64,000 bases of DNA, taken from the NCBI GenBank assembly GCA_018524725.1, contig JAEUWP010000174.1:1-64000 (forward strand). The letters are read 5' to 3'. Below the pieces are notes generated by a model, which was not told the origin of the DNA, ran no database searches, and saw only the letters and a program-made list of their open reading frames with translations. Position 1 is the first letter of the stretch. Every line of letters starts with the position of its first letter. The DNA is from Podaxis mareebaensis (lineage: Eukaryota; Basidiomycota; Agaricomycetes; Agaricales; Agaricaceae). The translations under genes and the position numbers were made by a program. Below, piece by piece: positions 36,614 through 47,146 of the stretch.

Positions 36614-39387
36614 CTTTGATATAACTTGGATATCTCCTCTGGCATGCCATGGCACTGCCCTCAGAGACTTGGATGCCAGGCTCAGTCGGGAGTGTTGATT
36701 GTTGAATGAAGTTGATGTTTTGGAAGAGGTGTTTCAGATAATTGCCTAACCAAGCTGTAATCACCATCTGTTACTATTACCTATGATTGATTGACATGCC
36801 CTACTAGTGTGGCTAGTTAAGGGAGACCAGCTGATGATCAGATCCCATCATCACTTGGCCTCAAAATAGTGTGCTGATGTATGGGGACCTGGGACTGGAG
36901 TACTGGGTAGAAATGCTTGATCCAAGTTAAGTTACCTGAGACACAGTCAAAGGAAGAGTTCTGCCATTTTAACTGTGTTCACTGCCCTGTGTCTCTGTCA
37001 TCCACTCATCTGCAGGAACCATATCAAGTAGCTGTTCCCAAGAGATGCATGTCTTATGCCTCAGGTCTCATCCAGGATTCCCACACCTAGTCTACCCAAC
37101 CAGTCTTGCCCCAGTGCTGGTCCCTTCTACCCCCCCCCCCCCCCTGCAAATGTGGAGAATCTGGCAAGTCCCTGCTCAATGAGCATGTTATGCCAGAGTG
37201 ATTGCCGATTGATCTAAGATAGCCCTATGTCCTAACCCATCCAGCTACACCCACAGAGCCTTGCTGTCACACCTCATTACAGACCCATCTCTCTTGCCAC
37301 CATCCATGACCATACAATCAATACCTTAACTACCCCAAACCTTAAGCACTTAGCTTCTCCATCCTCTCTCTTTTCCTAGTCCCAGTCTTTACTGGCACAG
37401 ACACTCACCCTTAAGCCCTCACCAAAACTTGCTGAGGATTTCCACCCACCACCTTTGCATTAGCAGCAGCAATGACATCAACATCAGTGCCCCTCTCACC
37501 TGATAGGGACACTGCAGGGTCTACAATGGAACAGCATTAACATCAAAACCAGCATCTGCATCAATGTTTCATGCATCAGCAAAGCAAGAACTGACAATGT
37601 GGTTGTGCTAGGTAACATTGTTCTAGCCCTCATGTCAGGGTAAAGGGATGACAATGATAAGATGCCAGTGGGACCTTGAATGAAAAGTACTGCATGAATC
37701 ATGGACAGGTATTAGGATTGGTTTTTGCTGAGGTGACTTGCAAAGAAGAGGTGATTCATAGAGGGCTTTACTATGAGGTATACTTCCTTCAATACATGAA
37801 TGTTCAACTGTTCTGTTTCAAATAGTCCAGGTTAACAAAATAAGACTCATGTGGTGTAGTGTTTTAAACTACTGATAAAATTGTGAAACATGACATATTC
37901 AAAAACTATGTGTTATGGCCTTTCATGCCCTTCATATAAGGATTTTTTCTTGCCCAACTTGGCCAATCACCTCTCCTTCATCACCAAGTACACCCTTTCC
38001 AACCAGGGATTCTGGCTTCTTCTATTACCTGTGCTACTATATGTGTATCATTCAAACACTTATGACACTCTGACTCACAACTTCCTCTTTGGCATACTTG
38101 AACACTCAAAAACTATCACAAACATGCCAAGGGTGACCTATATGTGCTTCCTTTGCAGCTCTGTGGCCTGTGCTGTGTGAGATTACTATGCAGGAGTGAA
38201 AATTGTTTCATGATTATGAATAACTTCTTTCCACAGTGTTTGGGATATCTGCAGAATGTATGATTTGAAGGGAAGGCAAAAAGCTGGGGCCTACTCAAAT
38301 TATTCAACTACTGGGACTTTTGAAGTTTATCTGGCTAAAAATTCAAACCCTGTACAGCCAGAATGTCTGGTGAGGAATCACTTGCTGTTGACACCTTGGA
38401 AGCTCCTACTGGCCTAACTGGACTGTCAACAATAGTTAAGGTTCTTGCACTACAAGCTTTCATATATGTGCATGAAGCCTGTTACTTCTGTTCCCTAAGT
38501 AGACCACTATCAATCCTGGGTTCTTCATTCCACCAAGACTACCAACAAGATATGTTTTCTTACTGATGATGCCAAGGTGATGCCATTGAGCCCTCCAAGT
38601 GATTTTATCTCCCTAGTGAATCCAAAGCATAGGAACAGGGGTCTTTGAATACAAGAGTGTGATAAAATGAAAGAGGCTGACAGGGAAGCAGCTTGGGTGT
38701 TTCAACAGTCTGGACTGATTTCAATTTTGGACAATGATAGGTACAACAAGTTTTTGGCATGCCCCCTTTTTATCCCTGAATGTCATTCCAGGCACCAAGA
38801 TTCTCAATGATGTGTTAATTTGTCCCTGGAACATGGATACAGAGCTGTGTAAGATGATTTGGAAATATAATCTCATCTATCATATGGTGAACTACCTTAG
38901 TTCTTTCACATTACTTGGGAGGGGAAAAGGCCATGACCTGTTGCTGGGAGGCACATGCAAGAGGCAGAACAACCTGTGGCTGTGGTGGTTGCCAAATAGG
39001 CCAGCCTAAATCAACTCTTACTGTTGGTGGGAAGCATGCTAAAAAAAAACTGGTAGTACTAGGGCTTTATGAATGGCTTTCAACTGACATTAGTGCATTT
39101 CATTTTTGTACTGATGTTGTGCCAAGCTTGATATTGTTATTGGCCTATATCAGTATTCATTGGGGAGTTTCTTTTATAGTGTCCAGTAATGGCACTTCCT
39201 TCCTTTCTAGTGAGGAACTGCAGTTCAAATGTTGGTTGATGCTCATAAGAACCTGCTGAAATAGAGCATCCCTAGGGCAGTATTGACTTGTGTGGTTCCT
39301 AGGCCATAACTGAAATAAGTGAATCAGTAAAAGGTGACAAGTGATTGATCATTGGCTTCTGGCACTCCATATGGGAAAACATATGTA
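36614..39387. other. Block C interior left of the pogo insertion
   Basis: Equivalent to 19780-22640 of block B. No intact gene. Includes a run of 15 C at 37130-37144 and the broken equivalent of the unknown frame of block B (around 37890-38180). Confidence 0.45.
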
Positions 39388-40260
39388 CAGTCACCTCTGT
39401 CTTAACCCATAGTAGTTGGTGGAAGGTCTGAGCTATGGGTTATGACAGAGTATGGGTTATGAGAGAGATGCAAAAAAAATGGTATTAGAAAATCAATTAA
39501 AATTCTGATTAAATTTATTTAGCCATGATAGCTACCTACAACATTGAAAACAAGTTGTTCTGAATGTTCTAGTTCCTAGACTTAATGGAATAATCATCAA
39601 TCTGTGTCTCTACCAAGTTCAGTGTCTCCTCTAAGTGAAGTTTATAATTAAAAGCAAGCAATAATTGTTCCAGCTTGTGAGAGAATGAATGGGATGTTGT
39701 TACAAGGTAATTACTCATGAGAGTGGAAGCCTGTAAAAGATCTTTGCAACAAGGGGGTTCAATAGCTGAGTCATCCTCCAATGTGTCATCCTCTCTGCCA
39801 TTGATCTCACTAATCTCCTGCATCCTGTGTGATTCTGTCACTGCATTGAAAATTTCTTCTTGTTCCATCATCAATTCCCCTTTGCTCATGGTCAGGGTTG
39901 TGGAAGTATTTCTCACTTGAGCACTGTGTAGCCCTTCTCAAGAATTTGAATGAGTGTAGGACTAGACTTAGTAGGGGGCATAATAGATGTGAAATCTTTA
40001 CAGAATGACAGTTCAACTTCTGAGTTTCCTCCCAGTTCCCAGGTTAATGCCCAAATGTTACTATCCTAATATGCTATAATACTATTTATGGCAGTGGGTG
40101 CTATGGGGTTTTGAGCTGAAATAGCTATGGGTTATGGGGTATCAGGGAGTTATGGGTTTTTGCTTACAAATCCCTGCAAATGAACTTTGTCACATGGAAA
40201 TCCTATGGGTTATTACAGAGTATGGGTTATGACAGGTATGGGTTAAGACAGAGGCAACTG
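39388..40260 (-). mobile_element. Pogo/Tigger-type DNA transposon remnant, 873 bp
   Basis: Ends are inverted: CAGTCACCTCTGTCTTAACC at the left and the complement of GGTTAAGACAGAGGCAACTG at the right, each next to a TA (39386-39387 and 40261-40262). CAGT at the tips and a duplicated TA are typical of pogo/Tc1-mariner elements. On the minus strand, 39916-39569 reads like the C-terminus of a basidiomycete pogo (DDE_1) transposase: EEIFNAVTES, QEISEINGREDD, EPPCCKDLLQA, LEETLNLVETQIDDYS. The DDE core and DNA-binding part are deleted. Subterminal copies of TATGGGTTATGACAG occur at both ends. The element contains no CpG. Confidence 0.85.
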
Positions 40261-40663
40261 TATTATCATAAGCCATGTGCCTTTTGTTTCTCCTGAACAT
40301 CTCAGAATAGTACCCACCATGCCACATGTCAGCTAGAATGTTCTCTTGGTGCCTCACCTTGCTATCAACTACCCATAATGGCAGATGAGTGCCAGTCTCT
40401 CTACCACCAGTGAGTACCCAGAACATTGTCACCATATAATATGTGCTTCCATATTGGGATATTATGCATCTACTCAGGGAGGTACTCATGTAACAAGTCC
40501 ATGGTGCATGGAGGATTCTCCTATCAATGTCTAGAGGAGGAGACTGGCAGTCCATTAATTTTGCAGGTGCTTTGATTTTTGCGATTGAATCACTACTGGT
40601 GTTTTGCACTGGTGAACATATATATAAACTCTACAAGGCTCACTTTATCCTTCACCCCCCAAC

Positions 40664-42260
40664 CATGTCTACTGCGATATCTCCTGCTCTGTTCAAGGAA
40701 ATCATCAAGTCACAGAGGATTTCTGATATGTCCTTTGGTGAGATATCATCTTTTTATGATTTCCTTTCTACTGATACCTCTCTATCTAGTCATTGCTACA
40801 ATACTCTTTGTGTATGACTTGTTGCTGCTTTTCTCTAAGGAAGTGAGTAGGACTTCAATTATTTTGATTTATTACAGCTTATTGGTATTCTCAGGTCCAA
40901 GAAGATATGTATAAGTGAGCCAAAATTCATTGAGATTGCACTGTTGAGGATACTCATGATAGACAGAATACCTAACATATGGTGGCCTTTTGCCACTATT
41001 GTCTACACACTCCTGAAGGTCTGTAGTGTGTTCTACATCATGTAAGTATTCATAGTTTTGATTCTCTCATGAGGAGTTTGCTCAACAACAGCCATTGCTA
41101 ACATATAGTGGAACTCTGTACAGTAAGCTCAATTTATTAGTGATGGCCATGCACTTTGAGTGTTCGGCACTAAAACTTTGACTTCAGGCATTGCAGTTGC
41201 AGAACCTACACATGCTGTGAGTAATTGGTTTATTTCCTACAACCCAGAATTGACATCTATATCAGGAGTGTGCTCTGTTGCATATTCTTTCCAGTCATGA
41301 ATGCTGAAACCTCAAATCAGGTGCCTCATATTGACTTGGTTATATGGCCTGTGAGTATTAAGGTGACACTTGACATATTTTTTCCTGTAATGATGGCCTG
41401 CTAGTGCTTCTTGTATTGGATACACTATCCTTGTGAAAGGACTCCTGGTCTTTAGGCTATGGGCACTGTATCAAGGGCAGTGAATAGGTGATTTGTTCCC
41501 CAAAGCATTCAGTGAATTGGCATAATAATCTCTTGGCAATCAGTGACAGTTCTACTCTATACATTGATTGCTAGTAAGGAATGCCTGTCTCTCAAGCTAC
41601 AATGTGACTTGACATATCTTTGTCACTTTAGTCAAACTCCTGGTAGCATTTCAAATCACTTTATGCACACTGTGCACTGACATATTATTAAAGAGCACAA
41701 CCTTTATGTCTACAGTCTTCCTTGGTGCACTTCATGCTCATGCTTCCTTGATAACCCTGCATCCTCCAGTGAGAGGATGTCTATATAGCATCTCTCCCCC
41801 ACCTTCTTTGGGGTCATTAATGAGCACAATAAAGCCATTATGCTAGGTAGTGATCCATTCCAGTGCCTGGTCAGTCATCTTCTAATGATAACTTCAGGAT
41901 TGTGTGATTAGTGACCACAAGTGAGGCTCCATAGACCAATGCCTTAGTTTGAATCTGACTCACACCATTAGCTATTGAGTTCATTCTCATGATACTTAAG
42001 GTTTTTGAGGCAATAAAGCCTGCAGATCAAGGATCTATTACCTGGCCAAATAGATCCCTTACTCCAGTCATATATGTATTTTATCATGATGGAATGCTGA
42101 TGTTCATTCCATGAGTGTCATGATTCTTTTTAAATCTCTCCTCAGATCTCACTGCTCACTCCAGGATCTTTGGTGAGATCTGATTGAACATTGACATTTG
42201 TCAACTTGCTGTTGTTAATGCTGTTATGCATTTGTCATAGTCCTCAACATCACAGGGTTC
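40664..42260 (+). pseudogene. DUF6533-type membrane protein, block C copy (CpG-scrubbed)
   Basis: ATG at 40664 gives MSTAISPALFKEIIKSQR. The same intron as in A and B leads into VIATILFVYDLLLLFSKE. Further on NIWWPFATIVYTLLKVC, GLLVFRLWALYQGQ (41439-41480) and YHDGMLMFIP (near 42075) mark the family motifs. The RDG arginine is His here (CGT to CAT), as expected from CpG loss. In the exons I could follow, stops are rarer than expected for an old pseudogene, but I cannot connect a full frame. Likely non-functional. Confidence 0.5.
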
Positions 42261-43200
42261 AACTCAATTTTTGAGAAACAACCACCAATAGTTGGGTCCT
42301 TTAAGAGTTTGACCTGGAATGCATAAGTCCAGTAATCATTCCCATCCTTCTGCACCCATTAATATATAAACCAGGTGGATCATTGTGGTGTATCAAATTT
42401 TTGTAAGCCCATTTTGGCATGGCTATTGAAGAAGCATTTCATGGAACTCACCTTCATCAGGGATCTCATTTGATTCTCAACCTCTGCTGTGTGAATGCAA
42501 AGCTTGTAGAAATGACCATTCCACAAAAGATATCTGCTTTACAGTTCCAAAATCAAGTGGGTAGAGATCCTGAGCAAGACTCTGTTCATGGTATGGACTG
42601 CTCTAGTGTCAGTCTGTGAATGACATGTCACAAACATCATCCCTGTTGCTGTGTGAAGGTTGGAAAACTTAGGAAGAGGGGAGAAAGAGGGGAGAAATTA
42701 ACAGAGAGAGTTGAACTGGATAGACTGAGTGGTTGTTCATGAGATTACAAGTATTCTATTGATAACTAATGTATTGCCACCTGGGAGATTATATATGAAA
42801 ATTACCAAACAAAAGAGGAGGAAAACTTCCACTTACCAGAACAAGTGACAAGTGAAATCAAACTATGGAGGAAAATTTAACATGGAAAATTTCTACCCTG
42901 CACAAGGGAATATGACTTGGAGGAAATGCCTTTTGAAGAAAGGAATTTGAGACGAAAGAAAGAAACTAATTAGTCCATTCTCGAGTGGCCACATCAGCTT
43001 TCCTACAGTAGTACAAATTGAGAGAACAGCAAAATGGTGGCAATTTTGTGACATGATCCTCGAATGCAGAAAAGCACTGGGCTTGTTAATGTGGATGAAT
43101 TCCTTCAGCGATGGAATTTCCCCCTTCTCCTGCTATATCCTATGATCAACCACCACTGACTGCCGATGTGTGACCTATGGGACATCTGTATTCCACTATG

Positions 43201-43331
43201 CAGTGGTTTCACACAGGTTTGCACTATGTGATGTAGTGTTGCGAAAAATCATTGAAATGGAGAAAAAAATAGAAAAATTCGTACCACCGCCCCGCACACT
43301 CTACACACCCTTCGAGTGTACTTCTTCCTGT
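43201..43331 (+). mobile_element. Orphan left end of a Tc1-type element
   Basis: CAGTGGTTTCACACAGGTTT and the following about 110 nt (TTGCGAAAAAT, CGTACCACCGCCCCGCACACTC, TTCGAGTGTACTTC) repeat the left end of the element at 43442. No matching right end belongs to it. It is probably the remains of an earlier or nested insertion. Confidence 0.65.
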
Positions 43332-43441
43332 ATCATTAATGCCGCTCCAGAATTCCTAAAAAGCCATATATTGGTAAGTTGGAATGATAATGTCAGGTCG
43401 AAGAAGTGATATCTTCGTTGCAGAGAACATGATCAACAATA

Positions 43442-44520
43442 CAGCGGTTTCACAAAAGTTTGCACCACGTGATCTAGCATTGCGAAAAATTGTCGAAATA
43501 GAAAAAAAAAATAGAAAAATTCGTACCACCGCCCCGCACACTCTGTACACCTTCGAGTGTGCTTCTTCTATTCACGGTGCATTGCCGTACCAGCTCGGGC
43601 CTCAGAGAGCGCGCCTTGCATGTGTTGGATAAGAACATAGCAGCCGAGGAGGTGGCCTATCTCCTTGGTGTGTCCACGTTGAGCATTGTGTGCTGGCATG
43701 CCAACTAGAAGAATCATGGCAATGTTGCGCTACCAAAGCACCTGCAGCAAGGCCACCCTCGCCTACTGAAGCCTCGTAATTCGGTAAAATTACGCCAACT
43801 CATCGAGGATGAACCGACACCATATCGCAAGACTGGCTTGCCTCCTACCATGACCAGCCTATCTCAATCTCAGCACTCCATGTACTCAAACGGCTTGGGA
43901 TTCCACACAAGAAACTGACACAAGCAGCAGCCGAGCATGACTATGGTACAGCATTCTCCCTGCGCTCTCTCTTGATGGATACTTTGATAGTGGGTATCTT
44001 TAATTCATTATGCAATGCTATTAGATATCAAAAATAAAAGAGTGGAAGATGTAAAGAATGTGCGAAATGAATGACTAAACATTTCCGTTCACCCATACTT
44101 GTGGAAGGGCATGCTGGGATCCATAGTTTGAGGATGTGAGGTTTAGCGGCTCCCAGGGCAAGCTCAGACACCGTGAGGGGTTAATACATAGGCTCACGCA
44201 CCTATAGAACCATCTATAGTGTCGTCCTCACTGCACAGTGAGTGATTGGACTCCTCATTCATGTCACTCGTTTTTCCTATACCCTCGAGATCATGACAAG
44301 CAGTGTCGTCGCGATTTTCGCCTTGGAGCCCAGACTAGTGGGAAAACGGGGCAAGTCAAGGTTGTCGGACAGCAAGTCCGGGTCGTTTCGCATCGTTCCC
44401 AGTAGGTGAGCCGAAGGCGGGCACGTTGGAGGAGGCACAATGAATTTTTTCCATTTTGCCTATTTACGACGATTTTTCGCAACGCTACATCACGTGGCGC
44501 AAACTTTTGTGAAACCATTG
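43442..44520 (+). mobile_element. Tc1/mariner-type DNA transposon, internally deleted, 1,079 bp
   Basis: Inverted ends of about 60 nt: CAGCGGTTTCACAAAAGTTT at the left and CAATGGTTTCACAAAAGTTT on the other strand at the right, both followed by CACGTGAT-TAGC-TTGCGAAAAAT. Each end abuts a TA (43440-43441 and 44521-44522). Inside, 43610-43930 encodes broken pieces of a Tc1-family transposase N-terminus: EEVAYLLGVSTLSIVCW (helix-turn-helix), NHGNVALPKHLQQGHPRLL, and in another frame ALHVLKRLGIPHKKLTQAAAEHD. Stops and frameshifts separate these, and the DDE catalytic part is absent. Non-autonomous relic. Confidence 0.8.
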
Positions 44521-44664
44521 TAGGTTGTGTTCCTCTCCATGGCATGTTAATTCATCGCTTTTGCACGTCTGATCTGTACATAATCGTATGCATCAGGAAG
44601 GTTAGGAGATCAGCGGTTGTTGACAGGAGCCTGTCACAGTCCGCGCACGATATAGGTAGGGCAT

Positions 44665-46469
44665 ATGTCAGATAACTTCCCACATCCCCTCAATGTGATG
44701 CCAGAAAACACGAACATATGCTCCCCCCTGTTGCTTTCAAATGAGACGATCGTCCGAATACTGCGCCAACTTGACCTCCAGTCACTCTTGAGATGCAAAA
44801 TGGTGCGTCATTGGCTTTCGTTCAGTGGGTTGTCATGTACGACGTACTAATGCTCACCCTCCATTCAGGTGTGCAAGAAGTTCAAGTCCCTCGTAGAAAC
44901 TCAAGAAGAAATACAATACATCATGGAGCTTGAAATCGCTGGTATGGTGAATAACGAAAATTGCGACTGGCCATACGCACAACGCCTCGAGTCCCTGAGA
45001 AAATTTCAGTCAGCCTGGGATCACCTTGAATTGTCTGGGACTTGGACTTTTCCTCAAACGAGTGATAGCTATTTGTGGGAGATGACTGGGGATATCCTGG
45101 CACAAACAGACTCAGAAGGTGTAATCCACTTCCTCAACTTACCTTGGGCATCGTGCCACGTTGGAGAGGCAACGCAGACGCTAATCAAGCCAGATATCAC
45201 CATTCAAGACTTTACCTTGGATGCATCACAGGATCTCCTGGTTTGGGTTACACAGCCAACCGTCGAGTCACCATATCTTGATATCCACATGCGGTCCCTC
45301 CACACTGGGAGCAACCATCCACTCGCCCGTCAACCCACCATTCGCCATCACTTCAATTACTTTGACACAGGCAAATTCGTTCCCCTCATACGCTGGGATC
45401 CATTCTCAATGGAGATCTGTCAAGATTACATCGGCCTGAAGGTTATCCGGAAGCCTGAAGACAACGAAGGCGGCACCATGACTGACCTAATGATCTGGAA
45501 CTGGAAAGAGGGTAAACCTGAATTGGTGAGTTACGCAAACACCTTTTTCTGCTTCTAAGTATTGCTCATATTGTCCAATTCATAGGTCATTCACACCAAC
45601 TTAACTCAATCTTTCGCCTTCGCATCTGAGCAACACATTGTTTTAGCCAATCTATATGTATCAAATGACTTTGAAACCCATGAAGTTTATCTCACTCTCA
45701 TTGACTTCAAGGCAGAAGATGCCGCACCCAAACCATTGGAGGGAGTCCGCCATTCTCTCAAGTTGCGTTATCCCAGAATTTCACATAACACCACCGTCGT
45801 TTCGTTCGATATCTATTCCAATCCCTCACCTGGTTGGGTTCCCACGCAAACTAGCACAAAGCCTTTCTACCTTGGACCGGAACACAGATTATTCGTTATT
45901 CCGATACATTTTATACGAGACCATGAGTTCTCACTCGTTCACTTCGTCCCCCTATCTGCCTTTCGGAGATCTTTCAAGTATATCGGTCAATCGAACACTC
46001 AGTGGCTCAGTTGGTCGGACTGGGCCCCAGCGGAAACTCGTCTTGTTCCAACCAGTATACCAATGACCAGGGTTTTCAACCGTTGTTCTTATGGCTCTCG
46101 ATATATTGGAAAAGAGCTGTTACGTAGGGGTGATGAAGTGTTTGTCGCAGTGCTATTGTATGATTTCAACCAGCTAGCTCTCCAAAGAAAGGGGACAGGC
46201 CCCCTGCCAGAGGGATACATTTATGTCGACAAACCCAGCGCTTTACGGAAGAATACCCTTTTCGAAGATCGTATCGAAACATCACTGCCATTTGGCCGCC
46301 ATGCCAAAAAATTACCAGTTCGTGCAAGAGCAGACATAATGTGTGCAGCTGAAGTCATCATAGAAGTCGAGGTAAGTCCCCACTATTGGATATATTTCAT
46401 TGGATTAACTAAGAATACTAATCACTTGAATGCAACTAGGCTGACGACTTTAAGATTCACTCACTCTAG
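44665..46469 (+). CDS. F-box protein, about 536 aa, four exons
   Basis: Probable SCF ubiquitin ligase receptor. Exons 44665-44802, 44869-45525, 45586-46371 and 46440-46469 have introns of 60-68 nt and total 1,611 nt in frame. The F-box lies near the N-terminus (LLSNETIVRILRQLDLQSLLRCKM, then VCKKFKSL after intron 1). The rest has regularly spaced Trp-rich strands (YLWEMTGDI, LLVWVTQP, LMIWNWKEG) like the F-box gene at 1037. An internal ATG at 44698 (MPENTN) is the start position kept in the block A pseudogene and could be the true start. The outer end of block C. Substrate unknown. Confidence 0.8.
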
Positions 46470-47146
46470 GAGAAGAGCGTGGTTCAGAAATTTATTGCGT
46501 GTACGGGACACAAGATTCGTTGAAAGGAAATATAAATATTTCTGTTCATGCTACATGTCCAGAGATAGGGTGACAATAAGGTTCCGAACCAGGAGCAGAG
46601 CTTGTTGACCTAATGACTCAGGCTTCTCTAGTTTGGCAGTTTGTATCAGAACTCACGCCTTTCGATTTATCTACTACTTTTTCAACCAAACTACAAGATT
46701 TATTAAATTCCGACAAACGGACAATCTCTACCCTTGTTTGGAACGAACCGAGCTCTTCACTGACCTAAATCAAAAGACCTCTGGCAAGGCGCTTGTAGGC
46801 TTTCGACGAGCGCAGACTCCAGAATGCTTGTACCTATCATGGTGTAAATAGTCTTCTCAGATTCGAATGTGCACATAATTCCGCCGAACACATAGGGGGA
46901 TTTGTCAGCAACATGCGCATCGGCACGCTGAGTAAGCTTGGTCGAAAACACTTACACTACTCTCACGCCTGCACGGTGGGCTCAGGAAACCTTAAAGCCC
47001 CGCATCTGCCCTCACAGAACTCAACGTTTGCACGGGCTTGAATCGGAGCCTGGTCAGTGGACCATCCTTTGTACATTTTGTCCTCCATCGGGATGCTTGA
47101 TCTGATTTTCAATATATTTTGCTTGCCAAACAGCCTCACGATTCGG
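46470..47146. other. Intergenic
   Basis: Between the F-box gene and the second NACHT gene, which are transcribed in the same direction. No gene recognised. Confidence 0.5.

Larger units (their letters stand above)
36614..43145 (+). repeat. Block C copy of the duplicated segment, nearly CpG-free
   Basis: Inverted relative to blocks A and B and homologous to them throughout, apart from the 873-bp insertion at 39388-40260. CpG is almost absent from 36689 to 42952: by eye I find it only at 37206, 40582, 40675 and 41165. Homology to block B continues about 190 bp beyond the right CpG border, to about 43145. CpG sites of A and B appear here as TpG or CpA: TTTGCGTTTGCACGGCAG at 7266 corresponds to TTTGCATTCACACAGCAG. 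Confidence 0.85.

Noticed and set aside
6860..43145. Interpretation of the duplicated segments as an autonomous transposon
   Set aside because: No LTRs, terminal inverted repeats, target duplications or transposase are shared by the three copies, their ends differ, and they carry ordinary host-type genes.
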